Shown: positions 18,601 through 23,977 of the stretch, piece by piece
Numbering within the stretch: position 1 is the stretch's first letter
Layout of the letters: each line of letters begins with the position of its first letter
IMG/VR virus record: IMGVR_UViG_3300046734_000277
Location: 1 to 32,575 of that record
Source: a virus
DNA length: 32,575 bases
Reading direction: 5' to 3' (one strand)
The notes under the pieces: generated by a model
Seen by the model: only the letters and a program-made list of their open reading frames with translations
The model's database searches: none
What the model was told of the DNA's origin: nothing
Program-made: the position numbers and the translations under genes

Positions 18601-20824
18601 CGGTATATTCTACACTAAGATCAGCTGCCGTTAAATTTACAGCTCTTGCATCCGTACCCGCTGATCCGTCTGCACCTGCAGCACCAGTTAATCCTTGCTT
18701 TGATTTTGATATTGTTTGAAATTTTTCAATAGTAACGCTATTCTCTATATTTATTGTATATTTTATAATAGCGAGATCAGTTGTCATTCCACTGTGGTCT
18801 GCAAATACAGCTGGATTTCCTGTTACTGTTTGATTACCTACAGTTATAGTACCTGATTCTACAGTTGCTGTTACTTTAAATTGATTAGCACCTGGCGTAC
18901 CTGTAACACTACTATATTCTGTACCACCATCAAATACCCTTATAGTTGTGCCAGAACCAGAAAAACTTGAAACGGTTCCGCTAGTATCAGCAGGTAGTGT
19001 ATGAGCTTCATTAGTACATACTACAGTTAAACCATTTGACCCTTGTTTTACCCCAACAACATTAACTGTATCAAAAGCAACTTCAGATTGACCTCCATCT
19101 GCAGCGCCTACCCTAAATTCTAAAGGCGCGGAAAATATACTTGCCGGCATATTAATGGTTACGCTATCACTGTTCTGAGCGGTACCGTCTGTAAAAGAAG
19201 TTTCATCTGTAAAAGTAGACCCACCTCCAGTAAATTTATAGAAGCCATTAGAAAGATTAGTTGAATTAGAAGTTAATGTTATACTAGAAGGATTTGGATT
19301 GTTACCTTCTGAATCGTATTGTATAACAAAAGCATTTGAACTTAATTTAACTGTCTTAGCATCCGCACCATTTGATCCTGTACTACCAGTAATTTGATTA
19401 AATGTTAAACCTGAAGGAACCGTATCACCATCGGTCCACGCTGACGATGCTTGATAAATTGCATAAAAAGTTCTCGACCCTTGTGTTGTCGATGCGTTAG
19501 ACCCACTTGAGTTATCCGCATATATTACAGTTGTAACAAATGTACTTGGAACATTACTTAAATCGCCAAATGATACCGTACCTATATTGGCACTTTTAAT
19601 TTTTACAACCCCATTTGATACTTCAAAAGGTGCATCGAATGAAGAGCCGTTATATACTTTAAATTTATCAGCTAAAAATCTTATTTCTGAGTATGGATCC
19701 GACGTAGCCCCATTTTGTGCAAGTATCGACATACCAGCAATTGCACCATTTGCATTTAAATTTAAGCTATATCTTGATTCTGTATATCCTTCTACTGTTG
19801 CAATAGTACTTTGGTTAGTACTTATACTAGAAGTATTACCATTTACTGTAGCTGTAAGGTCTGTAACTGATTGTGCTGTTGCTAAACTAGCATTGGCTAT
19901 AGCCGCATTGGCATTTGTAGTTACTGCGGTTGATAAAACACCTGTAATTCCAGTTACATCACCATTACTGTCTTGTGAGAACACTGCTTCTAGCTTATCT
20001 AAGTCACTTGCTACTGATCCAGCGGCAGATGTGGCCGTATTACTAATACTTGTTGATAATGCACCGGCTACACCCGTGATATCTGTGCCCGAAAATGTAA
20101 ATTGTGACTCTAATTCTGTTACTTTATTGGCACTAGAGCTAATATTTGTGGCATTTGTGTTAATACTTGTGTTTGCAGTAGCTATAGCACTGGTATTCGT
20201 ACCTATTCTTGTATCATCTGATACTACCCAAGCGCTACCATTAAATATATATAGCTTATTATTGTCGTTTGTATCGTACCAAAGCGAATTTGCAGGTAAA
20301 CCAGTCGTTGAAGGAGCATCATCTTGTCTAAAAACTCTAGGTCTTAGCGATAATGCTGCTACATTGCCTGTTATATTAGTTGTATTTGTTGCAATTTGAG
20401 GATCATGTGTCAATGTCCATGTACCATTAACTAATACATATACTTTATTACCATCATTTGTGTCATACCACAGTGATGAATTAGCTACTCCTGAAGTAGA
20501 TGGAGCGTCGTCTTGCCTAAATATGCTTGGTTTAAGGGCTAAAGTGTCATTAGCTGTAGTAACTGTAGAAGTTAAACTAGTTAATGCGCTAGCGTTTGCA
20601 CTAATAGCAGTTGTATTAGTAGTAATAGTGTTGCTCATAGTAGCTAAACTATACGTAGTTCCTGTTTGTATATAGAAACTTGCAAAATATTCTGCTAAAT
20701 CACCTAGTTTATAGTTAGCTGTTGTAAATTCTTTTTGATTGTTTACCGTTCTGACGTATTCCGAGCCTATTAATAGATCGTCATCACTCGGATTTTCATT
20801 GGTATATGTTGAGATTTTAGCCAT
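15611..20824 (-). CDS. giant collagen-like tail fibre with S74 chaperone
   Basis: A 1737-aa fibre. The N-terminal module MAKISTYTNENPSDDDLLIG resembles that of the 233-aa structural protein. Two FRQDDAPST...LWYDTND copies follow near residues 102 and 169, then Thr/Ala/Asn-rich helical repeats. From about 600 to 1260 there are three related blocks, each with a NEAHTLP segment (about 605, 850, 1123), a VYYEFF/QIREGSA piece or equivalent, and a short collagen-like Gly-x-y run (GTNGTDG, GADGADGADA). A C-terminal S74 domain begins at the SDKRYKDNI motif with predicted Ser1642-Lys1647, cleaved just before Ser1642 in known members, and ends in a coiled coil. It starts 1 nt after the small basic gene's stop. 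It is probably the main long fibre. Confidence 0.92.
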   Translation of the reverse strand: MAKISTYTNENPSDDDLLIGSEYVRTVNNQKEFTTANYKLGDLAEYFASFYIQTGTTYSLATMSNTITTNTTAISANASALTSLTSTVTTANDTLALKPSIFRQDDAPSTSGVANSSLWYDTNDGNKVYVLVNGTWTLTHDPQIATNTTNITGNVAALSLRPRVFRQDDAPSTTGLPANSLWYDTNDNNKLYIFNGSAWVVSDDTRIGTNTSAIATANTSINTNATNISSSANKVTELESQFTFSGTDITGVAGALSTSISNTATSAAGSVASDLDKLEAVFSQDSNGDVTGITGVLSTAVTTNANAAIANASLATAQSVTDLTATVNGNTSSISTNQSTIATVEGYTESRYSLNLNANGAIAGMSILAQNGATSDPYSEIRFLADKFKVYNGSSFDAPFEVSNGVVKIKSANIGTVSFGDLSNVPSTFVTTVIYADNSSGSNASTTQGSRTFYAIYQASSAWTDGDTVPSGLTFNQITGSTGSNGADAKTVKLSSNAFVIQYDSEGNNPNPSSITLTSNSTNLSNGFYKFTGGGSTFTDETSFTDGTAQNSDSVTINMPASIFSAPLEFRVGAADGGQSEVAFDTVNVVGVKQGSNGLTVVCTNEAHTLPADTSGTVSSFSGSGTTIRVFDGGTEYSSVTGTPGANQFKVTATVESGTITVGNQTVTGNPAVFADHSGMTTDLAIIKYTINIENSVTIEKFQTISKSKQGLTGAAGADGSAGTDARAVNLTAADLSVEYTAAGTTPSPSTIVVRGNPINTSGTVYYEFFVNDVSTGTATTTATYTYTPQSSYANMPDKIEVQIREGSATSAVLARDQITVVGIKPGAAGNNGTNGTDGSDGYTVVLSNEAHTLPTTNTGAVTYTGSGTNITVYKGTTEINGITTGTPGTNQFKVTASGSSITPGAISSSGNPVVIADHGSMTADNASVTYTINVENTHSFTKIQTLAKSKQGADGADGVDGADGSNGSAGTAARAVNLTADDLSFEYTAAGASPSPSTVTVTATAVNTSGTVYYEFFKNNSSAGTATTTNTYTYTPPSSYASMPEVIEVQIREGSASGTILARDQITVFGIKPGADGTDGTNGTNGTNGTNGTNGTDGNDGNDGADGADGADAYTVILTNEAHTLPTTNTGTVTYTGSGTNIIVYKGTTELNSITGTPSTGQFKVTVAGTNITAGSITVSGNPAVVGDHTSMTADLASIEYTINVEGVTTFTKVQTLSKSKQGSDGQDGTDGQDGTNGTNGTNGTNGTNGTDGKRTATGIIWYNAGSSGSPSTPSNSGITWNFNNSSFNSFPSGWQNESPEMTAGSASNKYWTSAYTVTETTAGGGTGTPSFAAPVRAFAFNQVVTFNSLSTSGSTTINGGNITTGTIQSANYDAPDSGEVFADAGTKIDLSNGSIISKQFLVDSGGNAKFGGDIEVESFATIGGTATSLDPNGRATALLLKNLGTVSNDAGSVCMEMQSASRYHHVIEMTGGGGTSGNFDLSAKYRLGKSLVTGNENDNYSKQVMILNGAGVIIPNQSANSVTASANYASGMSIIFNQNSGARTTDSGRLHVSEYYKTFFLDVPSAQGSTGTYQNDIFNIRKLISGSPDYEYSIFKFDINNHAYFRGTIYDMNSTTHYLDMDNTGDSLKVKGDVVAYVSSDKRYKDNIVNISNPLDKLNKINGVSFTWNKISHKETGKKDIGVIAQEIEEVFPEIVETRDNGYKAVDYPKLTALLIESIKELNNKVKKLEDELTR

Positions 20825-20825
20825 A

Positions 20826-21056
20826 TTATTCTTTTTTTGTACCTTGACCGCGGTTTCCTCTGTTGCTTCTTACTGAAGTGAATCTTTTGGTCTTATGATC
20901 GTAATCTTTGCCTTTAAGATTTTTACCTCTCTTCTCAGCTGCTCTTCTTAACCTTTGATTCTCTGCTTTCATTCTCCTTCTTCTAGGTGTCATTGCGTAT
21001 TGTTTGTCCCTTGCAGCTTTTGCTCTACGTGCTGTAGGTGAGAGTTTTTGTGCCAT
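20826..21056 (-). CDS. small basic protein, first gene of the late arm
   Basis: A 76-aa protein rich in Arg and Lys, starting MAQKLSPTARRAKAARDKQY and continuing with TPRRRRMKAENQRLRRAAEK. A start at 21077 would add seven residues (MSRNNIG). I prefer 21056 because MAQKLSP is the usual beginning in similar marine phage proteins. No function is known; such charge suggests binding to DNA or RNA, or to an acidic protein surface. It is the promoter-proximal gene of the leftward transcript and lies 1 nt before the giant fibre gene. Confidence 0.75.
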   Translation of the reverse strand: MAQKLSPTARRAKAARDKQYAMTPRRRRMKAENQRLRRAAEKRGKNLKGKDYDHKTKRFTSVRSNRGNRGQGTKKE

Positions 21057-21141
21057 ACCTATATTATTACGTGACAATAGGTTATTATTAAGTATACTAT
21101 TTTAGCTAATGTCGCATATAGAGGTAATGGGTTACTTTACC

Positions 21142-21186
21142 ATATTTACCCCATATACTTAAATAAAAAGTCAAATATATTTACCC
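21142..21186. repeat. direct repeat ATATTTACCC x2 in the divergent control region
   Basis: The 10-mer ATATTTACCC occurs at 21142-21151 and 21177-21186, 35 bp apart. On the minus strand it reads GGGTAAATAT. The second copy overlaps the predicted leftward -7 element. The arrangement could be a pair of binding sites for a regulator of late transcription, or a TAAATA-type late promoter signal. With two copies only, chance in this AT-rich DNA is possible, though the CCC ends are unusual here. Confidence 0.5.
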
Positions 21187-21201
21187 AGCCCCCATATCAA
21201 T
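21172..21201 (-). promoter_or_regulatory. predicted leftward Bacteroidota-type promoter
   Basis: On the minus strand ATTG (21198-21201) is followed by 18 nt and TATATTTG (21172-21179). Established Bacteroidota promoters have a -33 TTTG/TTG and a -7 TAnnTTTG separated by about 19 nt, so the -7 element is a perfect match. It points toward the late genes, with a leader of roughly 110 nt before the ATG at 21056. It implies use of the host primary sigma factor for the leftward transcript, or at least for its first round. Confidence 0.6.
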
Positions 21202-21240
21202 TATATGTTATATATATGGTTTTTATGGTGTATAGCATTA

Positions 21241-21274
21241 TACAATCTAAATACGATACTATCTAGATAATATA
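21241..21274 (+). promoter_or_regulatory. repeated 34-bp early element, copy 1
   Basis: Left block TACAATCTAAATACGA, 9-nt spacer, right block GATAATATA. It is the outermost copy, facing the right arm, with the ATG at 21302, 27 nt after the block. The following bases AGTGTA are shared with copy 2. It is predicted to start transcription of the first early gene and the membrane peptide behind it. Confidence 0.8.
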
Positions 21275-21301
21275 AGTGTATAACAAATAAGTATAAAACA
21301 A

Positions 21302-21610
21302 ATGAATAAAAGTAAATTAAACAATGCAATCGCAAAGCTAACTAAAGCTGAACTATCTGAAATCTTTCCTCCAATAACTAGAAACAATTTCGTAGTCAGA
21401 GAGAACTGGTATGGTAGAAATCAAATCATAACTTTTGTAAACAACAAAGGTCAACAAGTAACTTACAACCACGATGAGGTTCTTAAAGTAATGTTACCTA
21501 AACTAAAGCTAATGCCTTGCTGGATTAAAAGAAAGTATTGGTCTCAATCAACTGACATGCCAAGTAACGTGAGAGATGTAGTAATCGAAAGAATTGACTT
21601 AACTAAATGA
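21302..21610 (+). CDS. first early gene, 102-aa unknown
   Basis: Not recognised. A basic protein starting MNKSKLNNAIAKLTKAELSE, followed by a beta-rich core (ENWYGRNQIITFVNNKGQQV) and a Lys/Trp-rich end (LMPCWIKRKYWSQSTD). No membrane segment. Being the first rightward gene, directly behind element copy 1, it is probably among the earliest phage products, where host-takeover proteins usually sit. Its stop overlaps the next start as ATGA. Confidence 0.7.
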   Translation: MNKSKLNNAIAKLTKAELSEIFPPITRNNFVVRENWYGRNQIITFVNNKGQQVTYNHDEVLKVMLPKLKLMPCWIKRKYWSQSTDMPSNVRDVVIERIDLTK

Positions 21611-21750
21611 GAAAGTTCACTCACTATGCATTGCTCACTTGGGCGTTTACCTTAGGAGCAATGTCCTTCATCGGAATAGGATACATGATATTCTTACTGG
21701 TGACAGGTCAAGTAACAGAGTTCAATATCGCTTGCGGTATATGTAACTAG
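21607..21750 (+). CDS. 47-aa single-pass membrane peptide
   Basis: A short frame beginning at the ATGA overlap with the preceding gene. The peptide MRKFTHYALLTWAFTLGAMS then FIGIGYMIFLLVTG forms one long hydrophobic helix (about residues 8-34) after a basic start, ending in ACGICN with two cysteines. By the positive-inside rule the N-terminus should be cytoplasmic. Early single-helix peptides of phages often act on the host membrane or block superinfection, but no homologue is recognised. Confidence 0.65.
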   Translation: MRKFTHYALLTWAFTLGAMSFIGIGYMIFLLVTGQVTEFNIACGICN

Positions 21751-21982
21751 CTGGGCGTTGAGATGTGTTCTCTCCAGTATAAATAAAGTTGAACAGAAAC
21801 ACCTGAATGGTGTATAGCAATACTCACCGTACTATAATAGTCAGGTAAATAGTGACAATAGCTAGTTATTATTATTTATTTAATAACCTTATGTCATACT
21901 TTTTATTTCACTACACACTTAGAGTTGTTGTGTTACATTTGTAAACTATTTTACATTAGTAAACAATTCACCTACTTTTGAA
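21751..21982 (+). other. non-coding gap with hairpin and short direct repeat
   Basis: No credible gene is seen between the membrane peptide and element copy 2. It contains a bulged hairpin at 21751-21777 (CTGG/CCAG outer, GAGA/TCTC inner stem) right after the stop codon. It also holds a second copy (21807-21819) of the 13-mer ATGGTGTATAGCA found at 21225-21237, a TATAAT at 21833-21838, and TACTTTTG at 21973-21980, which matches the Bacteroidota -7 consensus TAnnTTTG. It may hold a small RNA or an extra promoter; none is proven. Confidence 0.45.
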
Positions 21983-22016
21983 TACAATTTAAATACGAAG
22001 ATAATAAGATAATATA
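21983..22016 (+). promoter_or_regulatory. repeated 34-bp early element, copy 2
   Basis: TACAATTTAAATACGA, 9-nt spacer, GATAATATA, then AGTGTA as in copy 1. It lies in non-coding DNA and precedes the ATG at 22039 by 22 nt. A Bacteroidota-like TACTTTTG ends 2 nt before it. Confidence 0.8.
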
Positions 22017-22038
22017 AGTGTAATTAAAAAATAATAAT

Positions 22039-22230
22039 ATGATTTGGAAAGATAACTTAGGAAATGATTTAACTTGGGCAATTGGCCTACAAATGGACGG
22101 TAAACTAAATAGAACTGATGTTGAAGGTATAATTGAAACTCACCAAGTTTGTAATGAATATAGAGTAAATGGTAAATTATACGGTCACTACACTTATGAC
22201 GGAAAATTAACTAATAAATATACAAATTAA
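22039..22230 (+). CDS. 63-aa unknown early protein
   Basis: Starts MIWKDNLGNDLTWAIGLQMD and ends YGHYTYDGKLTNKYTN. It is rich in G, N, Y and T, probably a small beta protein. No family is recognised. It is flanked by element copies 2 and 3; its TAA stop is the first three bases of the TAAATACGA in copy 3. Confidence 0.65.
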   Translation: MIWKDNLGNDLTWAIGLQMDGKLNRTDVEGIIETHQVCNEYRVNGKLYGHYTYDGKLTNKYTN

Positions 22231-22254
22231 ATACGACTAATAACGGATAATATA
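22221..22254 (+). promoter_or_regulatory. repeated 34-bp early element, copy 3
   Basis: TACAAATTAAATACGA, 9-nt spacer CTAATAACG, GATAATATA. The left block contains the stop codon of the upstream gene, and the next ATG (22261) follows the right block after 6 nt. This is the copy whose left part looks most like a T7-family promoter start (AATACGACT). Confidence 0.82.
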
Positions 22255-22260
22255 ATTGAT

Positions 22261-22386
22261 ATGAATAAAATAATAAAAGAAATTAATAAAATAGGTACTT
22301 ATAAAAAACCTACTAGCAATGACAGAAAAAAATTAAGAGAACTAATTGCAATGTTACCTATTTCTAAATACGATAGAATAAGATGA
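22261..22386 (+). CDS. 41-aa basic early peptide
   Basis: MNKIIKEINKIGTYKKPTSN then DRKKLRELIAMLPISKYDRI: a very basic, probably helical peptide. It is accepted because it starts 6 nt behind element copy 3 and its TGA overlaps the next ATG (ATGA). The sequence TAAATACGA recurs at 22365-22373 within its 3' end, without a matching right block. Function unknown. Confidence 0.6.
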   Translation: MNKIIKEINKIGTYKKPTSNDRKKLRELIAMLPISKYDRIR

Positions 22387-22562
22387 ATTTAAAAACTAAA
22401 GACGAAATAATTAAAATTAATATGACTACAAGTGAACTAAGTTTAATTGTTGAACATATGTACTTCAATCTCGCAAATGTTACTGAAAACTTTACCGAGA
22501 ATATGAAAATATACGATAAAGATATCAAATTTTACAAATACCTTAAAAACTTATTAAGATGA
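22383..22562 (+). CDS. 59-aa unknown early peptide
   Basis: Starts MNLKTKDEIIKINMTTSELS and ends DIKFYKYLKNLLR. Alternating charged and hydrophobic residues suggest two helices. Coupled to both neighbours by ATGA-type overlaps, so probably translated as part of one message with the flanking peptides. No family recognised. Confidence 0.6.
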   Translation: MNLKTKDEIIKINMTTSELSLIVEHMYFNLANVTENFTENMKIYDKDIKFYKYLKNLLR

Positions 22563-22669
22563 TGGAAGAAATTAAATACCAATTAGAAGCATTACACCAC
22601 GAGGTAATAGACAAAGACGATTTTATTAACGCAATTGAAGAAATATACTGGCATTATGAAGGTAAATAA
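22559..22669 (+). CDS. 36-aa acidic early peptide
   Basis: MMEEIKYQLEALHHEVIDKD then DFINAIEEIYWHYEGK. It starts at an ATGA overlap; a second ATG at 22562 is equally possible. The acidic helical character resembles small protein-binding peptides, but nothing is recognised. The next gene starts one base after its TAA. Confidence 0.55.
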   Translation: MMEEIKYQLEALHHEVIDKDDFINAIEEIYWHYEGK

Positions 22670-22670
22670 T

Positions 22671-22877
22671 ATGAAAGAACTACTGAAATATGTAGAACAA
22701 AAGAAAAAACAGCAAGCTCATGACCATTATGAGATGGCAAAAGTATTCGGCCCTTGTAAAGGAATGGGTAATAGAAAATATAAAATACCTCAAAAATCTA
22801 CCTTTGCAAAGTTTAAAAAGTACAGTTATACTGGTAGATGGAACGATTACAGAATAAATACGAACAAACTCGGATAA
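22671..22877 (+). CDS. 68-aa basic unknown protein
   Basis: Starts MKELLKYVEQKKKQQAHDHY, then FGPCKGMGNRKYKIPQKSTF and YSYTGRWNDYRINTNKLG. A helical N-terminus followed by a K/R/Y-rich tail suggests nucleic-acid contact. I chose the ATG one base after the previous stop over an upstream TTG. Its last codons and TAA stop lie inside element copy 4. Confidence 0.6.
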   Translation: MKELLKYVEQKKKQQAHDHYEMAKVFGPCKGMGNRKYKIPQKSTFAKFKKYSYTGRWNDYRINTNKLG

Positions 22878-22881
22878 TATA
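22848..22881 (+). promoter_or_regulatory. repeated 34-bp early element, copy 4
   Basis: TACAGAATAAATACGA, 9-nt spacer ACAAACTCG, GATAATATA. It sits within the last codons of the preceding gene, whose TAA stop (22875-22877) is part of GATAA. Next ATGs are at 22883 and 22889. Confidence 0.82.
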
Positions 22882-22882
22882 T

Positions 22883-23092
22883 ATGAATATGAAATTTATA
22901 GATTACAAACCTGAACAAATAGCGAAAAAGCTTAAAGATGTAGAAAGATACGAATCTATAATGGGTGTTGATACGAGAAGCAAATCTTGGCGAAAGTGGT
23001 GTGAATCGATCGAATATCGCAAACGAGAATGGCAATTCAGACAAAGTGTTGCCAACTATGCGAAGTATAATGCTCATAAAGCTTTACTATGA
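22883..23092 (+). CDS. 69-aa basic unknown protein
   Basis: Starts MNMKFIDYKPEQIAKKLKDV and continues with SKSWRKWCESIEYRKREWQF. It is helical, basic and Trp-rich. An upstream in-frame ATG at 22838 is rejected because it would begin before element copy 4; the ATG at 22889 would fit the usual element-to-start spacing slightly better than 22883. The TGA overlaps the next ATG (ATGA). No family recognised. Confidence 0.62.
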   Translation: MNMKFIDYKPEQIAKKLKDVERYESIMGVDTRSKSWRKWCESIEYRKREWQFRQSVANYAKYNAHKALL

Positions 23093-23211
23093 ATAAAAGA
23101 AAATTTAACCACAAACCTGTATTTACCTTTACTAAGAAAGAAATACAAAGAATTGAAGACTTATATTGGGATAGATATAATAAAAATACAAAAATATTAT
23201 GGCAAAAATGA
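23089..23211 (+). CDS. 40-aa basic early peptide
   Basis: MNKRKFNHKPVFTFTKKEIQ then RIEDLYWDRYNKNTKILWQK. A basic, aromatic peptide joined to both neighbours by ATGA overlaps, which is the main support for its reality. Function unknown. Confidence 0.58.
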   Translation: MNKRKFNHKPVFTFTKKEIQRIEDLYWDRYNKNTKILWQK

Positions 23212-23396
23212 AAGAACTAGACAATATCGCTAGAGGAGTAGCGGATGTCACTAAAGAATTAATGTATGATAGTATTGACTGGCAATTGTCAGACTATCCA
23301 CAAGACGGTGATGATTACAATGCTATACATTCGCACGTCATGAAAAGAGCAATCGAAATGATGTATTACGAACTAAATACGAACAACAATAGATAA
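23208..23396 (+). CDS. 62-aa acidic unknown protein
   Basis: Starts MKELDNIARGVADVTKELMY and contains DYPQDGDDYNAIHSHVMKRA then IEMMYYELNTNNNR. It is probably an all-helical acidic protein. An upstream in-frame ATG at 23199 would add three residues; 23208 gives the ATGA overlap seen at neighbouring junctions. Its TAA stop lies within the right block of element copy 5. Confidence 0.62.
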   Translation: MKELDNIARGVADVTKELMYDSIDWQLSDYPQDGDDYNAIHSHVMKRAIEMMYYELNTNNNR

Positions 23397-23400
23397 TATT
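23367..23400 (+). promoter_or_regulatory. repeated 34-bp early element, copy 5
   Basis: TACGAACTAAATACGA, 9-nt spacer ACAACAATA, GATAATATT (last base differs). It overlaps the last 30 nt of the upstream gene, whose stop is in GATAA, and precedes the ATG at 23406 by 5 nt. Confidence 0.8.
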
Positions 23401-23405
23401 ATTGT

Positions 23406-23597
23406 ATGAAAAAATGTAAATGCAATAATATAATACCATTAGGTAGAGTCAAGCTAGGTTATAATACCTGTGTTAATTGTAGTACAACTCAACAATATAG
23501 TTATGTACCTATAATTGCAAACAAACAAGTACTTGAAGTACAAATAGTATCACAAGAAGTAAGTGCTGCGGTACATAAATCGTGGCGAAGAAAATAG
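23406..23597 (+). CDS. small C4 zinc-finger protein, DksA/TraR-like
   Basis: A 63-aa protein starting MKKCKCNNIIPLGRVKLGYN, then TCVNCSTTQQYSYVPIIANK. Cys4, Cys6, Cys22 and Cys25 form a CxC...CxxC zinc site like that of DksA/TraR C4 proteins, which modulate RNA polymerase through its secondary channel. The piece RVKLGYNTCVNCS is the most characteristic part. It lacks the long coiled coil of full DksA, as do short TraR-like phage proteins. It is expressed from element copy 5 and may tune host transcription early; this is inference. Confidence 0.7.
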   Translation: MKKCKCNNIIPLGRVKLGYNTCVNCSTTQQYSYVPIIANKQVLEVQIVSQEVSAAVHKSWRRK

Positions 23598-23756
23598 GGC
23601 GTGAAATGGTAAGACAAGAAATAGGAGACGATAAGATTTGAAGCTAACTAAAAATGTATGTGATGCCGACTATCGACGGATATAAGCGAGCGTACGGAAG
23701 TGTATTACATTTGTTAGTTATTTGATGTATTTCTTTGAAGTCACACTAACTTGAAC

Positions 23757-23781
23757 GCAGGTTCGAATCCTGCCACGTCCA
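23757..23781 (+). tRNA. tRNA-like 3' half (T arm plus acceptor strand), 5' half uncertain
   Basis: GCAGG-TTCGAAT-CCTGC is a perfect T arm with the conserved loop, followed by a 7-nt acceptor strand CACGTCC and discriminator A. No CCA is encoded. A canonical 5' half is missing: GGAAGTG at 23696-23702 pairs with one mismatch but its D region lacks GG, and GGGCGTG at 23597-23603 pairs with one G-U but lies about 185 nt away. It may be a degenerate tRNA, a structured RNA ending, or a tRNA-derived attachment core. It ends 2 nt before the next ATG. Confidence 0.45.
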
Positions 23782-23783
23782 CT

Positions 23784-23939
23784 ATGGAACATCCAAACGC
23801 AAAGAAACATTTTTATGTGTCAATTCTGAAGAGTATAGTAAGAATTGTCGGGTATACGCTAATACCTTTCAATATAGTAGCGGCATGTATAACGCTGGTA
23901 ACCAGTGAGTTAATCGGCATTTATGAAGAAATGGTTTAA
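23784..23939 (+). CDS. 51-aa membrane protein, conserved in marine phages
   Basis: Starts MEHPNAKKHFYVSILKSIVR then IVGYTLIPFNIVAACITLVT, ending ELIGIYEEMV. One long hydrophobic segment (about 13-44, perhaps a hairpin) follows a basic/His N-terminus. I recall MEHPNxKKHxYVS proteins in many marine phages, always small and of unknown function. An upstream TTG (23751) is rejected because it reads through the tRNA-like T arm. Its stop abuts element copy 6. Confidence 0.75.
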   Translation: MEHPNAKKHFYVSILKSIVRIVGYTLIPFNIVAACITLVTSELIGIYEEMV

Positions 23940-23971
23940 CAAACTAAATACGAACTAACACGGATAATATA
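23938..23971 (+). promoter_or_regulatory. repeated 34-bp early element, copy 6
   Basis: AACAAACTAAATACGA, 9-nt spacer ACTAACACG, GATAATATA. It begins at the stop codon of the membrane protein gene and precedes the ATG at 23978 by 6 nt. It is the only copy with A at the first left-block position. Confidence 0.82.
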
Positions 23972-23977
23972 TACGAT

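Noticed and set aside
19587-20399. Long plus-strand open frame of 270 codons inside the giant fibre gene
   Set aside because: It is a hydrophobic shadow of the Thr/Ala/Asn-rich fibre coding on the other strand, with no start context and no continuity with the late arm.
22365-22373. An eighth TAAATACGA in the early region
   Set aside because: It lacks both the TACA part upstream and a GATAATATA at the fixed distance, and lies in codons of a small gene next to an ATGA junction. It may be a decayed copy but cannot be called.
23583-23725. Two tiny frames, GTG at 23583 (19 codons) and ATG at 23654 (23 codons)
   Set aside because: Both look protein-like but are too short and lack start or overlap support; the region may instead belong to a structured RNA.
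23597-23781. tmRNA spanning 23597-23781
   Set aside because: Acceptor ends could pair, but the length is about half that of known tmRNAs and there is no recognisable tag ending in ALAA or similar, nor a GGATTCGA-like 5' loop.
23751-23783. TTG start extending the 51-aa membrane protein upstream
   Set aside because: The added residues (NAGSNPATST) are a typical translation of a tRNA T arm, not protein.
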